DNA of 64,000 bases from Pelomonas baiyunensis (GTDB lineage: Bacteria > Pseudomonadota > Gammaproteobacteria > Burkholderiales > Burkholderiaceae_C): positions 1,054,001 to 1,118,000 of the forward strand of contig NZ_JBIGIB010000001.1 in the NCBI RefSeq assembly GCF_043555935.1, read 5' to 3'. The position numbers were made by a program, and so were the translations under genes. The notes beneath the pieces are model-generated. The model made no database searches. It was not told the DNA's origin and saw only the letters and a list, made by a program, of their open reading frames with translations. Below are positions 1 through 10,710 of this stretch, piece after piece (the first letter of the stretch is position 1; each line of letters begins with the position of its first letter).

Positions 1-407
1 CCATCATCAAGCCCGATGCCGTGGCGAAGAACGTCATCGGCCAGATCTACGCCCGCTTCGAAGCTGCTGGCCTGAAGGTCGTGGCTGCCAAGATGGTGCA
101 CCTGTCGCGCGTCGAGGCTGAGCAGTTCTACGCTGTGCACAAGGCCCGCCCGTTCTTCAACGACCTGGTCAACTTCATGATCAGCGGCCCGGTGATGATC
201 CAGGCCCTGCAAGGCGAAGGCGCCATCCTGAAGAACCGCGACCTGATGGGCGCCACCGACCCGAAGAAGGCTGAGAAGGGCACCATCCGCGCCGACTTCG
301 CCGACAGCATCGACGCCAACGCCGTGCACGGCTCTGACGCTGCTGAGACCGCTGCTGTGGAAGTGGCGTTCTTCTTCCCCGGCATGAACGTTTACGCCGG
401 CCGGTAA
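1..407 (+). CDS. ndk: Nucleoside diphosphate kinase, 5' end missing
   Basis: Transfers the gamma phosphate of ATP to nucleoside diphosphates through a phospho-histidine, keeping NTP and dNTP pools balanced in the cytoplasm. The reading frame is already open at position 3 ([13 protein letters not shown]), which matches the family's N-terminal strand, so only about eight residues are lost at the window edge and the GTG at 21 is internal. The catalytic histidine sits in NAVHGSD near the C terminus. Length is otherwise typical (about 141 residues when complete). A 14-bp palindrome separates it from rlmN. Confidence 0.96.
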   Translation, partial: IIKPDAVAKNVIGQIYARFEAAGLKVVAAKMVHLSRVEAEQFYAVHKARPFFNDLVNFMISGPVMIQALQGEGAILKNRDLMGATDPKKAEKGTIRADFADSIDANAVHGSDAAETAAVEVAFFFPGMNVYAGR

Positions 408-414
408 TTTCCAA

Positions 415-428
415 GGGGGCATGCCCCC
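415..428. other. 14-bp palindrome between ndk and rlmN
   Basis: The sequence GGGGGCATGCCCCC is a perfect palindrome lying 7 bases after the ndk stop and followed by GTTTCAG. It could fold as a short hairpin, but there is no real T-run, so at most it is a weak terminator or an mRNA 3'-end stabiliser. It ends 15 bases before the rlmN start. Confidence 0.4.
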
Positions 429-443
429 GTTTCAGAGGCTCGC

Positions 444-1553
444 ATGGAAGCGGTCAACCTTCTCGGATTCGATCTGTCAGGCTTGGCCGCCTACTGCGAG
501 CAACTGGGCGAAAAGAAATTTCGTGCGACCCAGCTGTTCCGCTGGATCCACCAAAAAGGCGCGTCGGACTTTGAAGCCATGTCCGACCTCGCCAAGTCCC
601 TTCGCGACAAGCTCAAGGGGCGTGCTCACATCACCGCGCTGCCGGTGATTTCAGAGCATGTGTCGGCGGACGGCACCATCAAGTGGCTGTTCGACGTCGG
701 CGCAGGCAATGCCGTCGAGGCGGTTTTCATCCCCGAGGACGACCGGGGCACCTTGTGCATTTCCAGCCAGGCGGGCTGCGCCGTGGGATGCCGTTTCTGC
801 TCGACAGGCCATCAGGGCTTCAGTCGCAATCTGACCACCGCCGAGATCACGGCGCAGTTGTGGTTCGCCGAGCACAACCTGCGACAGCGCCAAGGCATCA
901 GCGAACGCGTCATCTCCAACGTGGTGATGATGGGCATGGGCGAGCCGCTGCAGAACTACGACCAGCTCGTGCCGGCCCTCAAGACCATGCTGGACGACCA
1001 TGGCTACGGCCTCAGCCGTCGGCGAGTCACCGTGTCCACGTCGGGCGTCGTGCCCATGATCGACCGCCTTCGTGAGGACTGCCCCGTGGCCCTGGCCGTC
1101 AGTCTGCACGCACCGACCGATTCGCTGCGCGACCAGCTCGTGCCGCTGAACAAGAAGTACCCGATCGCCGAGCTGCTGGACGCGTGCAACCGCTACCTGG
1201 AAAAAGCGCCGCGCGACTTCATCACCTTCGAGTACTGCATGCTGCAAGAGGTGAACGATTCGCCCGAGCAGGCGCGCGAGCTGGTGAAGCTGCTCAAACA
1301 GCGCGTCAGCTGCAAGATCAATCTCATCCCGTTCAACCCGTTCCCGGCATCGGGTTTGGTGCGTAGCACGAATGCCCGCGTGCAGGCTTTCGCCGAGGTG
1401 CTGATTCAAGCCGGCATCGTCACCACCGTGCGCAAGACGCGCGGTGATGACATCGACGCCGCCTGCGGCCAGCTGGCCGGGGAGGTGCAAGACCGCACCC
1501 GCGCGCATATCCGCATGGTCAGGGCCCCCGTGTCGGTGGCTAAATCCGGGTGA
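444..1553 (+). CDS. rlmN: Dual-specificity 23S rRNA/tRNA adenine-C2 methyltransferase RlmN
   Basis: Radical SAM enzyme that methylates C2 of A2503 in 23S rRNA and A37 of some tRNAs. The 4Fe-4S-binding CxxxCxxC is C112, C116 and C119. C105 and C341 fit the positions of the two catalytic cysteines used in the RlmN/Cfr mechanism (C118 and C355 in E. coli). Length 369 aa is normal. The start ATG at 444 gives the usual N terminus. Its stop overlaps or nearly overlaps the possible starts of pilW. The ndk-rlmN-pilW-rodZ-ispG-hisS order is the standard betaproteobacterial arrangement. Confidence 0.97.
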   Translation: MEAVNLLGFDLSGLAAYCEQLGEKKFRATQLFRWIHQKGASDFEAMSDLAKSLRDKLKGRAHITALPVISEHVSADGTIKWLFDVGAGNAVEAVFIPEDDRGTLCISSQAGCAVGCRFCSTGHQGFSRNLTTAEITAQLWFAEHNLRQRQGISERVISNVVMMGMGEPLQNYDQLVPALKTMLDDHGYGLSRRRVTVSTSGVVPMIDRLREDCPVALAVSLHAPTDSLRDQLVPLNKKYPIAELLDACNRYLEKAPRDFITFEYCMLQEVNDSPEQARELVKLLKQRVSCKINLIPFNPFPASGLVRSTNARVQAFAEVLIQAGIVTTVRKTRGDDIDAACGQLAGEVQDRTRAHIRMVRAPVSVAKSG

Positions 1554-1573
1554 TGTCATCTCCCGAGAATTCG

Positions 1574-2368
1574 ATGAAGCGACTGTTGACCGTGCTCGCC
1601 GCCGCCATGGCCGCCTGGATGTTGGCGGGCTGTGCGGGCACAACGGCCCCCGCAGCCAATCGTGAAATCAAGACCGACTCTGACCAGACCGATGCTGATC
1701 GCCGGGCGGGCATCCGGCTCGAGCTGGCGCAGGGCTACTTCTCGCGCGGCCAGTACACCACCGCGCTGGACGAATTGAAGCAGGCCTTGATGGTCAAGCC
1801 GGACATGCGTGAGGCCGTCAACCTGCGCGGTCTGATTTACGCGGCGATGGGCGACAACGGCTTGGCCGAGGAGGCCTTCCGCCGAGCGCTTGCGGTGTAT
1901 CCGAACGATCCGGACACCCTGCACAACTACGGCTGGTTCATGTGCCAGCAGCAACGCTGGGCCACGGCCGACTCCTTGTTCGACCAGGCGCTCAGCCAGT
2001 CGACCTACCGGGCGCCTGCGCGGACCTTCCTCGCCAAGGGCGTGTGCGAGGCGCGTGCGGGCCGCTTGTTGGTGGCCGAGAAGACCTTGTCGCGTGCCTT
2101 CGAGCTGGACCCGGGCAGCCCGGCCATTGCCGTGAACCTGTCTGAAGTGCTGTTCCGCAATGGCGAACTGGAGCGTGCGCGCTTCTACGTGAAGCGCGTC
2201 AATGCGCTGCCGGAGCAGGCCAATGCGCAGAGCCTGTGGCTTCAGTTGCGCATCGAGCGGCGACTGGACAACCGCAATGCGGTGGACGATTTGTCGCTGC
2301 AACTGCGCCGCAAGCATCCGCAGTCGCCTGAAACCCAGTCCCTGGACGCCGGGCGTTTCGACGAGTAA
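1574..2368 (+). CDS. pilW: Type IV pilus biogenesis/stability lipoprotein PilW (PilF)
   Basis: Outer-membrane lipoprotein with tetratricopeptide repeats that supports PilQ secretin multimerisation and pilus stability. I chose the ATG at 1574 because it begins a lipoprotein signal peptide with lipobox LAGC (Cys20). The frame also offers GTG 1550 and ATG 1553, which overlap the rlmN stop and would add 7-8 residues with no signal-like character. The mature part has several TPR units (e.g. LELAQGYFSRGQYTTALDEL, then NLRGLIYAAMGDNGLAEEAF). About 264 aa, typical for the family. Function in this strain depends on a type IV pilus system that is not in this window. Confidence 0.9.
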   Translation: MKRLLTVLAAAMAAWMLAGCAGTTAPAANREIKTDSDQTDADRRAGIRLELAQGYFSRGQYTTALDELKQALMVKPDMREAVNLRGLIYAAMGDNGLAEEAFRRALAVYPNDPDTLHNYGWFMCQQQRWATADSLFDQALSQSTYRAPARTFLAKGVCEARAGRLLVAEKTLSRAFELDPGSPAIAVNLSEVLFRNGELERARFYVKRVNALPEQANAQSLWLQLRIERRLDNRNAVDDLSLQLRRKHPQSPETQSLDAGRFDE

Positions 2369-2404
2369 GCCCGCGTGGCTGGTGATCATCACAACGACAA
2401 GAAC

Positions 2405-3361
2405 ATGGAACCGAACTCCGAGGGACGAAAGGTGGATCCGACCACCGCCGGTGCGTGGCTGCGGCAGGCGCGCCAGCAACGGGGCTTGCACATCGCGGCC
2501 CTGGCGGTGACGCTGAAGGTGCCGCAAGCGAAGTTGGAGGCGTTGGAAGCCGACCGGTTCGACCTGCTGCCGGACGCGACCTTCGCGCGCGCACTGGCCA
2601 CGGCGATGTGCCGCGCTCTGAAAGTGGATTCCGCCCCCGTGCTGGCCTTGCTGCCGCGCACGCACGAGCGCGAGTTCGATGTGCGCCCGGGTTTGAACCA
2701 GCCCTTCCGTGAGCGTGCGGGCGGCCCCATCGAATCCGGTTGGCTGGCCCAAATCGTCCGGCCGGTCGTGTGGGGGCCGGCGTTGCTCTTGGCGGCTGCG
2801 GCGTTCGTGTATTGGCTTCCGGCGGGCTGGTTGCCGGAGCGCGGTGAGCCCGCGACGGCGCCGGCTTCCGGGCCGGCGGATGCGTCCGCGAGTGCGCCGG
2901 GGGTGGATTTCATCGCCGCGCCGGCAGCGTCCGCCGTCCTGGCGATGACTCAACCGCCGGTAGCCGCTGCGTCGGCGGCGTCGTCTGCGGCCACGCCGCG
3001 CGGTGAGGTCGCATCGGCCCCAGCGGCCGCGTTGCCGGGTTCGAATGTCGTTGCTTCGGCCCCCCTGCAAGTGCGGCCTGTTGCTGCACCAGACGGTGTG
3101 GCCTCGGTGCCCGCGGGTGCCGCCGCGTCCGCGGTGCGCATCACCGTGCACAGCGACAGCTGGATCGAGCTTGTGGACGCCCAAGGCCGTGTGCTGTTGT
3201 CGCGCCTGGTGCGCGCGGGCGAGCAGCCCAGCTTCGACGGCACCGGTCCGTTTCGCTTGAAGGTCGGTAACGTGCGCGGCACCCAGGTGGAGTGGCGCGG
3301 GCAGGCGGTCGACTTGACGTCGCGTGCGTCGAACAACGTCGCGCGCCTGGAGTTGAATTGA
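2405..3361 (+). CDS. rodZ: RodZ-like cell-shape protein: HTH domain, one TM helix, DUF4115
   Basis: Bitopic membrane protein of the RodZ family, which links MreB filaments to the elongation machinery. Residues about 15-80 form a cro/xre-type HTH ([15 protein letters not shown]...), a transmembrane helix follows at about 121-143, then an Ala/Pro/Ser-rich periplasmic linker, and finally the C-terminal DUF4115 beta domain ([18 protein letters not shown]). ATG 2405 is preferred over GTG 2375, which would add ten unlike residues. The stop codon shares one base with the ispG ATG (TGATG), suggesting coupled translation. About 318 aa. In this position E. coli also has rodZ next to ispG. Confidence 0.88.
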   Translation: MEPNSEGRKVDPTTAGAWLRQARQQRGLHIAALAVTLKVPQAKLEALEADRFDLLPDATFARALATAMCRALKVDSAPVLALLPRTHEREFDVRPGLNQPFRERAGGPIESGWLAQIVRPVVWGPALLLAAAAFVYWLPAGWLPERGEPATAPASGPADASASAPGVDFIAAPAASAVLAMTQPPVAAASAASSAATPRGEVASAPAAALPGSNVVASAPLQVRPVAAPDGVASVPAGAAASAVRITVHSDSWIELVDAQGRVLLSRLVRAGEQPSFDGTGPFRLKVGNVRGTQVEWRGQAVDLTSRASNNVARLELN

Positions 3362-4623
3362 TGAGCGACATGATCATTCCCGAGGCCCAGCCGGCCGCGC
3401 GGCGCAGCCGCCAGGCTCGGGTGGTGTGGGGTTCGCGCGTGGTGACCGTGGGCGGCGACGCGCCCGTGCGCGTGCAGTCCATGACCAACACCGACACGGT
3501 GGACGCCATCGGCACCGCCATCCAGGTCAAGGAGCTGGCCATCGCCGGCTCGGAGATGGTGCGCATCACGGTCAACACGCCGGAAGCGGCCGAGCAGGTG
3601 CCCTACATCCGCGAGCAGCTGGACCGCATGGGCATCGACGTGCCGCTGGTGGGCGACTTTCACTACAACGGCCACCGCCTGCTGACGGACTATCCGGCCA
3701 TGGCGCAGGCGCTGTCCAAGTACCGCATCAACCCCGGCAACGTGGGCAAGGGCGAGAAGAAGGACAAGCAGTTCGCGCAGATGATCGAAGCCGCCATGAA
3801 GTACGACAAGGTCGTGCGCATCGGCGTGAACTGGGGCAGCCTGGACCAGGAACTGCTTGCGCAGTTCATGGACGAGAACGCCCGCCGCGCGACGCCGTGG
3901 GGCGCCAAGCCGGTCATGTACCAGGCGTTGGTCGAATCGGCGCTGACCTCGGCCGCGTATGCCCGCGAGTTGGGCATGAACCCCGACAACATCATCATCA
4001 GCTGCAAGGTCAGCGGTGTGCAGGATTTGATCTCGGTTTACCGCGAACTGGCCCGCCGCTGCGATTACGCGCTGCACCTGGGCCTGACCGAAGCCGGCAT
4101 GGGCACCAAGGGCACGGTGGCCTCGTCGGTGGCGCTGGGCATCCTGGCGCAGGAAGGCATCGGCGACACCATCCGCGTCAGCCTCACGCCGCAACCGGGC
4201 GAGTCGCGCACCCAGGAAGTCGTCGTGGCGCTGGAGATTCTTCAAGCGCTGGGCTTGCGGCACTTCAACCCCAGCGTCACGGCCTGCCCCGGTTGCGGTC
4301 GCACCACCAGCACCACGTTCCAGGAGCTGGCCAAGCAGATCGACGATTTCCTGCGTCTGCAGATGCCGGTGTGGCGCAACAAGTACCCGGGCGTCGAGGA
4401 AATGAAGGTGGCCGTCATGGGCTGCATCGTCAACGGCCCGGGCGAGAGCAAGCATGCCGACATCGGCATCAGCCTGCCGGGCACCGGCGAGGCGCCGGCC
4501 GCCCCGGTTTTCATCGACGGCGAAAAGGCTGTGACCCTGCGCGGCGACAACATCGCCCAGGAGTTCCACGCCCTGGTCGAGAACTACATCGAGAAGCGCT
4601 TCGGCGCCACGGCTTCGGCCTGA
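3361..4623 (+). CDS. ispG: 4-hydroxy-3-methylbut-2-enyl diphosphate synthase (flavodoxin)
   Basis: Catalyses the penultimate step of the MEP isoprenoid pathway, reducing MEcPP to HMBPP with a 4Fe-4S cluster. The cluster ligands are visible as CPGC (C309, C312) and C355 in the GCIVNGPGE motif. Starting at ATG 3361 gives 420 aa, the usual size for the family. The frame is open a little further upstream (3292), but that part lies inside rodZ. The next MEP gene in the window is dxr at 26691. Confidence 0.96.
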   Translation: MSDMIIPEAQPAARRSRQARVVWGSRVVTVGGDAPVRVQSMTNTDTVDAIGTAIQVKELAIAGSEMVRITVNTPEAAEQVPYIREQLDRMGIDVPLVGDFHYNGHRLLTDYPAMAQALSKYRINPGNVGKGEKKDKQFAQMIEAAMKYDKVVRIGVNWGSLDQELLAQFMDENARRATPWGAKPVMYQALVESALTSAAYARELGMNPDNIIISCKVSGVQDLISVYRELARRCDYALHLGLTEAGMGTKGTVASSVALGILAQEGIGDTIRVSLTPQPGESRTQEVVVALEILQALGLRHFNPSVTACPGCGRTTSTTFQELAKQIDDFLRLQMPVWRNKYPGVEEMKVAVMGCIVNGPGESKHADIGISLPGTGEAPAAPVFIDGEKAVTLRGDNIAQEFHALVENYIEKRFGATASA

Positions 4624-4634
4624 ACACGGATTCC

Positions 4635-5954
4635 ATGAGCGAGACCAAGAAAGTGCAGCCCTTGCAGGCTGTGAAGGGCATGAACGACATCCTGCCGCCG
4701 GAATCGGCGCGCTGGGAATGGCTGGAGGCCAAGATGCGCAGCGTGCTGGCGCGCTATGGCTACAGCAATGTGCGCGTGCCCATCGTCGAGCCGACCGCGC
4801 TGTTCGTGCGCGGCATCGGCGAGGTGACGGACATCGTCGAGAAGGAGATGTACGCCTTCGAAGACCGTGCCGACAAGCACGGCCAGGCCGAGCACCTGGC
4901 GCTGCGCCCGGAAGGCACGGCTGGCGTCGTGCGCGCGATGATTGAGCACAGCTACCTGCGCGACAGCGCGCGGCGTCTGTACTACATCGGCCCGATGTTC
5001 CGCCGCGAGAAGCCGCAAAAGGGTCGCTATCGCCAGTTTCACCAGATGGGCATCGAGGCGCTGGGTTTTTCGGGCCCGGATGTGGACGCCGAGGTCATTC
5101 TGCTGGCGCGCACGCTGTGGCGTGAGCTGGGCCTGAAGGAAGGCGAAGACGTCTCGCTGGAAATCAACTGCCTGGGCCAGCCGGACGAGCGCGCCGCCCA
5201 CCGTGCCGCGCTGATTGCCTATCTGGAGCAGCACAAGGACGTGCTGGACGAAGAGGCGCAACGCCGCATGTACAGCAACCCGCTGCGGGTGCTGGACACC
5301 AAGAACCCGGCGATGCAAGCCATGGCAGAGGGCGCGCCCAAGCTGTTGGACTTCCTGGGCGAAGCGTCGCTCGCCCACTTCAACGGCGTGCGTGCGCTGC
5401 TGGACGCGGTCGGCCTTGCCTACCGCATCAACCCGCGTTTGGTGCGCGGGCTGGACTACTACAACCTCACCGTCTTCGAGTGGGTGACCGACAAGCTCGG
5501 CGCTCAGGGCACGGTGTGCGCTGGCGGCCGGTACGACGGCCTGATCGAACAACTGGGCGGCAAAGCCGCGCCCGCGGTCGGGTTTGGCATGGGGCTGGAG
5601 CGACTGCTGCTGCTGCTGGAAACGCTGGGTCTGCAAGCGCCAGCCGCGTCGCCCGATGTGTACGCCGTGGTGCCAGAGCCGACGGATTTGCCCCGCATCC
5701 TGCCGACGCTTGAAGCCTTGCGGGCGGCGGGCGTGGCGGTGCAGATGCATGCCGGTGGCGGCTCGTTCAAGTCGCAATTCAAGAAGGCCGATCAGTCTGG
5801 CGCCCGTTTCGCGCTGGTGTTTGGCGGTGACGAACTCGCCCGGGGTGAAGTGGCGGTGAAGCCGCTGCGCGCCCGTGAAGGCGAGAGCACCGAGCAGGTG
5901 TGCCGCGCCCTGGGCGATGTGACCTCCTGGGTCGCCGACCTCCTCCCCGCATAA
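4635..5954 (+). CDS. hisS: Histidine--tRNA ligase
   Basis: Class II aminoacyl-tRNA synthetase charging tRNA-His. N-terminal motif [13 protein letters not shown], motif 2 around [15 protein letters not shown], the histidine-binding signature [13 protein letters not shown], motif 3 [14 protein letters not shown], and a C-terminal anticodon-binding domain from about residue 340. The start is ATG 4635 ([10 protein letters not shown]), 11 bases after ispG. The frame is open for another 1.2 kb upstream, but that stretch is a shadow of ispG. 439 aa, typical. A catalytically defective paralogue, hisZ, lies 7 kb downstream. Confidence 0.97.
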   Translation: MSETKKVQPLQAVKGMNDILPPESARWEWLEAKMRSVLARYGYSNVRVPIVEPTALFVRGIGEVTDIVEKEMYAFEDRADKHGQAEHLALRPEGTAGVVRAMIEHSYLRDSARRLYYIGPMFRREKPQKGRYRQFHQMGIEALGFSGPDVDAEVILLARTLWRELGLKEGEDVSLEINCLGQPDERAAHRAALIAYLEQHKDVLDEEAQRRMYSNPLRVLDTKNPAMQAMAEGAPKLLDFLGEASLAHFNGVRALLDAVGLAYRINPRLVRGLDYYNLTVFEWVTDKLGAQGTVCAGGRYDGLIEQLGGKAAPAVGFGMGLERLLLLLETLGLQAPAASPDVYAVVPEPTDLPRILPTLEALRAAGVAVQMHAGGGSFKSQFKKADQSGARFALVFGGDELARGEVAVKPLRAREGESTEQVCRALGDVTSWVADLLPA

Positions 5955-5994
5955 TCCCGGGCCTCCCGAGCCCCTTTCTCGACAAGTTCCTCCC

Positions 5995-6666
5995 ATGGCA
6001 GCCCATCTCGACCTCGAAGAACAAGAACAACTCGAACAACTCAAAGCGTTCTGGAAGCGCTGGGGCAATCTGATCACTTGGGTGATCACCGCTGCGCTGG
6101 CGGCTTTCGCCGCTTGGCAGGGCTGGAATTGGTACCAGCGCGACCAGGCCGCCCAGGCGGCCGCGATGTATGACGAGTTCGACCGCGCCCTGACGTCGCA
6201 AGACCTCGACAAGGCTGCCGGTGCCGCCGGTGACCTGCGCAGCCGCTTCCCGGGCACGGCCTATGCCACGCAGGCGGGCCTGCAAGTGGCCAAGCTGCAA
6301 CTGGACAAGGACAAGGCGGACGACGCGCGCCAAAGCCTGACGTGGGTGGCGGAGCACGGCGTGGACGCCGGGCCCTACCGCGATGTGGCCCGCCTGCGTC
6401 TGGCTGGCTTGCAACTGGATGCCAAGGCGTTTGACGAGGCCGGCAAGACGCTGGACGCCATCAAGTCGACCGAGTTCGCCGGGCTGGTGGCCGATCGTCG
6501 TGGCGACCTCTTGCTGCTGCAGAACAAGCGCGATGCCGCCAAGGCGGAGTATCAAAAGGCGCTGTCTGCCCTCGACAAGACGCAAGACTACCGCCGCATC
6601 GTCGAGGCCAAGCTGGCCACGTTGGGTGTGCCGACCGTGGTGGAAGCCGCAGGGGCGCCGCAATGA
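5995..6666 (+). CDS. YfgM-like ancillary SecYEG translocon subunit
   Basis: Inner-membrane protein with a short acidic/Gln-rich cytoplasmic N terminus, one TM helix (about residues 25-45, NLITWVITAALAAFAAWQGW) and a periplasmic TPR-like domain. In E. coli YfgM associates with SecYEG and the chaperone PpiD and is encoded between hisS and bamB, exactly as here. 223 aa, family-typical. Its stop overlaps the bamB start in an ATGA junction, so the two are probably co-translated. Confidence 0.88.
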   Translation: MAAHLDLEEQEQLEQLKAFWKRWGNLITWVITAALAAFAAWQGWNWYQRDQAAQAAAMYDEFDRALTSQDLDKAAGAAGDLRSRFPGTAYATQAGLQVAKLQLDKDKADDARQSLTWVAEHGVDAGPYRDVARLRLAGLQLDAKAFDEAGKTLDAIKSTEFAGLVADRRGDLLLLQNKRDAAKAEYQKALSALDKTQDYRRIVEAKLATLGVPTVVEAAGAPQ

Positions 6667-7799
6667 AGCGCGTCGTTCTGATTGGCTTGCTCGCAGCGTC
6701 GCTGTCGGGCTGTTCCACGATCTCGTCCACCTGGAACCAATGGTTCGGCGATGACAAGAACAAGCCCGCTGCGCTGGAGACCCTGACTGGCGCGTCGACG
6801 GTGCGCGTGGTCTGGTCCACGCGGGGCGACAGCATCGGCTTTCCGCTGAGTGTGGCCACGCCGGGCGACCGGTTCGTGGTGGCCAGCACCGACGGCGTGG
6901 TGCGCGCCTTGGCGGCCGCCGATGGACGCGTGCTGTGGCAAGGGAGCGTGGGCGCCAAGCTGTCGGCTGGCGTGGGCAGTGACGGCCGGTTCGCCGCGGT
7001 GGTGAACCGCGACAACGAGCTGGTCGTGCTGGACGCCGGCCGCGTCGCCTGGAAGAAGGCCTTGCCGACGCCGGTGGTGGCAGCCCCTCTGGTGGCCGGT
7101 GAGCGCGTGTTTGCCCTCACGCTGGATCGCCAGGTGCTCGCCTTCGACGCACTCGACGGCCGCAAGATCTGGGAAATGAAGCGGCCCGGCGATCCGCTCA
7201 CGCTGGCCAAGGCAGGCGTGCTGCTGGCGCACAAGGACACGCTCATCGTCGGGCAGGGCGCCCGCTTGGCGGGTGTTGATCCGCTGAAGGGTCAACTGCG
7301 TTGGGAGGCCAGCGTGGCCACCCCGCGCGGCACGAACGAAGTGGAGCGCCTGGCCGACCTGGTGGGGCCGGCCGTGCGCCAGGGCGACCTGGTCTGCGCC
7401 CGCGCGTTCCAATCGTCCGTGGGTTGTGTGAACGTCGAACGCGGCAGCGCGGTCTGGAACCGTGTGGTGGGCGGTGTGAATGGCATCGGCGCGGATGACA
7501 GCGTCGTGGTGGCAGGTGATGCGTCGGACCGCCTGTCCGCCTGGAAGCTGGCCAACGGCGACCTGGCCTGGTCGGCCGACCAATTCCAGCGCCGCAAGCT
7601 GGCCGAGCCGGTCGTGCTGAACAAGCAAGTGCTGGTCGGCGACTTCGAGGGCTACGTCCACGCCATCGATCGTGACACGGGCAAGACCCGCGCCCGCGTG
7701 GCCACCGATGGCTCCGCCGTCATCGCCGTGACCCTGCTGCGTGACACCGCGTTGGTGGCCACCAAGAGCGGTGGCCTGTTTGCGGTCAAGGCGGAATAA
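6663..7799 (+). CDS. bamB: Outer membrane protein assembly factor BamB
   Basis: Lipoprotein subunit of the BAM complex that binds BamA POTRA domains. The signal peptide ends in LSGC (lipidated Cys17). The rest is an eight-bladed PQQ-like beta propeller with recurring blade motifs such as DGRVLWQGSVGAKL, DGRKIWEMK and NGDLAWSADQ. 378 aa, normal length. ATGA overlap with the upstream yfgM-like gene, and 9 bases to der. The partner bamA is at 29243. Confidence 0.95.
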   Translation: MKRVVLIGLLAASLSGCSTISSTWNQWFGDDKNKPAALETLTGASTVRVVWSTRGDSIGFPLSVATPGDRFVVASTDGVVRALAAADGRVLWQGSVGAKLSAGVGSDGRFAAVVNRDNELVVLDAGRVAWKKALPTPVVAAPLVAGERVFALTLDRQVLAFDALDGRKIWEMKRPGDPLTLAKAGVLLAHKDTLIVGQGARLAGVDPLKGQLRWEASVATPRGTNEVERLADLVGPAVRQGDLVCARAFQSSVGCVNVERGSAVWNRVVGGVNGIGADDSVVVAGDASDRLSAWKLANGDLAWSADQFQRRKLAEPVVLNKQVLVGDFEGYVHAIDRDTGKTRARVATDGSAVIAVTLLRDTALVATKSGGLFAVKAE

Positions 7800-7808
7800 G
7801 GCCTGAGC

Positions 7809-9140
7809 ATGAAGCCCGTCATCGCCCTTGTCGGCCGCCCCAATGTGGGCAAGTCGACGCTGTTCAATCGGCTGACCAAAACGCGCGATGCCATCGTGGC
7901 TGACTTCGCGGGCCTGACCCGCGATCGCCACTACGGCGATGGCCGTCTCGGCGATCGCGAGTTCATCGTGATCGACACCGGGGGCTTTGAGCCGGACAGC
8001 AGCACCGGCATCGTCAAGGAGATGGCCAAGCAGACGAAGCAGGCCGTTGCTGAGGCGGATGCCGTCATCTTTGTCGTGGACGTTCGCCTGGGCTTGTCGG
8101 CCCACGACAGCGACATCGCCCGCTACCTGCGCAGCGTCAACAAACGTGTCCACTTGGCCGTGAACAAGGCCGAGGGCATGGTTGAGTCCCCCCTGCTGGC
8201 TGAGTTCCATGAGCTGGGCATGGGGGAGCCGCACCCGATTTCATCGGCGCACGGCCAGGGCATCCGCAGCCTGCTGGACGCCGTGCTGGAGCCCTTCGAC
8301 GCCACGGAGCGAGACGACAACGCGCCGGACGAAGGCGTCATCCGCCTGGCCGTGGCCGGCCGCCCCAACGTGGGCAAGAGCACGCTGATCAACACCTGGC
8401 TGGGCGAGGAGCGCCTGGTCGCGTTCGACATGCCCGGCACCACCCGTGACGCGATCGCGGTGGACTTCGAGCGCAACGGCCAGAAGTTCAAGCTCATCGA
8501 TACCGCCGGGCTGCGCCGCAAGGGCCGGGTGTTTGAGGCCATTGAGAAGTTCTCGGTGGTCAAGACGCTGCAGGCCATCGCCGATGCGCACGTGGTGCTG
8601 TTGCTGCTGGACGCCACGCAAGGCGTGACCGACCAAGACGCCCACATTGCCGGCTACATCCTCGATAGCGGTCGTGCCGTAGTGCTGGCCGTCAACAAGT
8701 GGGATGCCGTCGACAGCTACCAGCGTGAAACGCTCAAGCGGCAGATCGAGCAACGCCTCGCCTTCCTGAAGTTCGCACCGCTGCACCAGATTTCCGCGCT
8801 CAAGCGGCAGGGCCTGGCGGCGTTGTGGAACGCCATGGCCGATGCGTACGCGTCGGCCTATCGCAAGATGACCACGCCGGTGCTCACGCGCCTGATCCAG
8901 GAAGCCGTGGAGCACCAGCAGCCCAAGCGTGCGGGTGTGTCTCGCCCCAAGTTGCGCTATGCCCACCAGGGCGGACAAAACCCGCCCATCGTCGTCATCC
9001 ACGGCAATGCGCTGGAGGGCGTGACCGAGGTTTACAAGCGCTACCTCGAAGGCCGGATCCGCGCGCACTACAAGCTGGTCGGCACGCCGCTCAAAATTGA
9101 GCTGCGTTCGTCCAAGAATCCATTCACCGACAAGAGCTAG
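7809..9140 (+). CDS. der: Ribosome biogenesis GTPase Der (EngA)
   Basis: Essential GTPase needed for 50S subunit maturation. It has two tandem G domains, each with its own P-loop: [14 protein letters not shown] at the N terminus and [14 protein letters not shown] near residue 185. NKAE and NKWD serve as G4 motifs. A C-terminal KH-like domain follows (about 350-443). 443 aa, typical. Follows bamB by 9 bases and precedes hfq. Confidence 0.97.
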   Translation: MKPVIALVGRPNVGKSTLFNRLTKTRDAIVADFAGLTRDRHYGDGRLGDREFIVIDTGGFEPDSSTGIVKEMAKQTKQAVAEADAVIFVVDVRLGLSAHDSDIARYLRSVNKRVHLAVNKAEGMVESPLLAEFHELGMGEPHPISSAHGQGIRSLLDAVLEPFDATERDDNAPDEGVIRLAVAGRPNVGKSTLINTWLGEERLVAFDMPGTTRDAIAVDFERNGQKFKLIDTAGLRRKGRVFEAIEKFSVVKTLQAIADAHVVLLLLDATQGVTDQDAHIAGYILDSGRAVVLAVNKWDAVDSYQRETLKRQIEQRLAFLKFAPLHQISALKRQGLAALWNAMADAYASAYRKMTTPVLTRLIQEAVEHQQPKRAGVSRPKLRYAHQGGQNPPIVVIHGNALEGVTEVYKRYLEGRIRAHYKLVGTPLKIELRSSKNPFTDKS

Positions 9141-9152
9141 GGAGACCTCCGG

Positions 9153-9168
9153 CAGCGTGGGAACGCTG
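9153..9168 (+). other. Small hairpin in the der-hfq gap
   Basis: CAGCGT and ACGCTG form a perfect 6-bp stem around a GGGA loop (a GNRA-type tetraloop) 12 bases after the der stop. There is no T-run, so I do not call it a terminator. It might stabilise the der 3' end or lie in an hfq leader. I could not identify a convincing hfq promoter in the 78-base gap. Confidence 0.3.
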
Positions 9169-9218
9169 TGTTAAGGTCTAACCCGTAGTCCCCTCACCTG
9201 AAAACTCGGAGCATACCG

Positions 9219-9461
9219 ATGAGCAACAAAGGCCAACTTTTGCAGGACCCCTTTTTGAACCTGCTCCGCAAAGAGCACGTGCCCGTGTCGATCTACCTGG
9301 TCAACGGCATCAAGCTCCAGGGCCACATTGAATCGTTCGACCAGTACGTCGTGCTGCTGCGCAACACGGTGACCCAGATGGTCTACAAGCACGCCATCTC
9401 CACGGTGGTTCCGGGCCGCGCGGTGAATTTCCACGCGGGCGATTCCGCTCCGGACGCCTGA
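9219..9461 (+). CDS. hfq: RNA chaperone Hfq
   Basis: Hexameric Sm-like protein that pairs small RNAs with target mRNAs. The Sm1 region ([20 protein letters not shown]) and the diagnostic Sm2 motif YKHAIST are intact. The 80-aa length with a short C-terminal tail ([11 protein letters not shown]) is typical of betaproteobacteria. The start is preceded by CGGAG. The der-hfq-hflX-hflK-hflC order is conserved. Confidence 0.97.
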   Translation: MSNKGQLLQDPFLNLLRKEHVPVSIYLVNGIKLQGHIESFDQYVVLLRNTVTQMVYKHAISTVVPGRAVNFHAGDSAPDA

Positions 9462-9471
9462 CTGCCACCCC

Positions 9472-10698
9472 TTGTCCTCGACTTCCTCCGCTGACGTGAC
9501 GCTGCCTTCCGAGGCAGCGCGCGCCATTTTGGTTGGTGTCGACTTCGGTCGGCAGTCCGCCAAGCAGGGCTTTGATGAAAGCCTGGACGAGCTGGCGTTG
9601 CTGGCCGAATCGGCCGGCGACACCCCCGTCGCCCGGGTGATTGCCCGCCGCCAGGCGCCCGACGCGGCGTTGTTCGTCGGCTCGGGCAAAGCTGACGAGA
9701 TCAAGCTGCTGGTGCAGGCCCATCAGGCCCACACCGTGCTGTTCGATCAAGCAATTTCGCCGGCGCAGCAGCGCAACCTCGAGCGGGTGCTCGGCGTGCC
9801 GGTCGCCGACCGAACCGCCTTGATTCTGGAGATCTTTGCGCAACGCGCGCAAAGCCACGAGGGCAAGTTGCAGGTGGAGCTGGCCCGCTTGCAATATCTG
9901 GCCACCCGGCTGGTGCGTCGTTGGAGCCACCTTGAGCGGCAGAGCGGCGGCATCGGCATGCGCGGCGGCCCCGGTGAGGCGCAGATTGAGCTGGACCGTC
10001 GAATGATCGACGACCGCATCAAGAAGACCAAGGACCGGCTCAAGCAGGTCCAGCGCCAGCGGAACACGCAGCGCCGCTCTCGTGGCCGCAACGGTGTGTT
10101 CAAGGTGTCCCTGGTGGGATACACCAACGCCGGCAAGAGCACACTCTTCAACGCGCTCGTGAAGGCCCGTGCGTACGCCGCCAACCAGCTGTTCGCCACC
10201 CTCGACACCACGACCCGATCGCTGTACCTGGAGCAAGCCGGTGCCAGCGTGTCGCTGTCCGACACCGTCGGCTTCATTCGCGACTTGCCCCACAAGCTTG
10301 TCGAAGCCTTCCGCGCCACGCTGCAGGAAGCGGCTGACGCTGATTTGCTGCTGCACGTCGTTGATGCCTCCAGCCCGGTGCTGGAGGAACAGATGGTGGA
10401 AGTCGAGCGCGTGCTCGAGGAAATCGGCGCCGCAGGTGTGCCGCAGATCTTGGTCTACAACAAGCAGGATCTGCTGCCGGACGATCAGCGTCCGCGCGAG
10501 ATGGTCGATGCCGTGCTGCGTGCGCACGGCAGCACCACGCCGACGCCGCGAGTGTCTGTGAGCGCACTCGACGGCCGCGGGCTGGCTGAGCTGCGTCAAT
10601 TGATCGCAGACGCCATGCAGACCCAACCCTTGATTCCCGACGAGCGGGACCCACGTTTCGACGTGCAACCGCTCGACGACGAGCCCCTTACCCCCTGA
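9472..10698 (+). CDS. hflX: GTPase HflX (ribosome-splitting)
   Basis: Obg/HflX-family GTPase that splits or rescues stalled 70S ribosomes, notably in heat stress. The N-terminal HflX domain has the glycine-rich GGIGMRGGPGE signature, followed by the G domain with P-loop GYTNAGKSTLFNAL, then DTVGF and NKQD. The start is uncertain: TTG 9472 gives 408 aa, while an in-frame GTG at 9496 would remove eight poorly conserved residues. Neither has a strong ribosome binding site. It lies 10 bases after hfq, so it is probably co-transcribed. Confidence 0.95.
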   Translation: MSSTSSADVTLPSEAARAILVGVDFGRQSAKQGFDESLDELALLAESAGDTPVARVIARRQAPDAALFVGSGKADEIKLLVQAHQAHTVLFDQAISPAQQRNLERVLGVPVADRTALILEIFAQRAQSHEGKLQVELARLQYLATRLVRRWSHLERQSGGIGMRGGPGEAQIELDRRMIDDRIKKTKDRLKQVQRQRNTQRRSRGRNGVFKVSLVGYTNAGKSTLFNALVKARAYAANQLFATLDTTTRSLYLEQAGASVSLSDTVGFIRDLPHKLVEAFRATLQEAADADLLLHVVDASSPVLEEQMVEVERVLEEIGAAGVPQILVYNKQDLLPDDQRPREMVDAVLRAHGSTTPTPRVSVSALDGRGLAELRQLIADAMQTQPLIPDERDPRFDVQPLDDEPLTP

Positions 10699-10710
10699 CG
10701 CTTCCAAGGC

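Noticed and set aside
3426..4634. Long open extension in front of hisS
   Set aside because: This part is an out-of-frame shadow of ispG, rich in Arg/His/Gly. The conserved HisRS begins at 4635.
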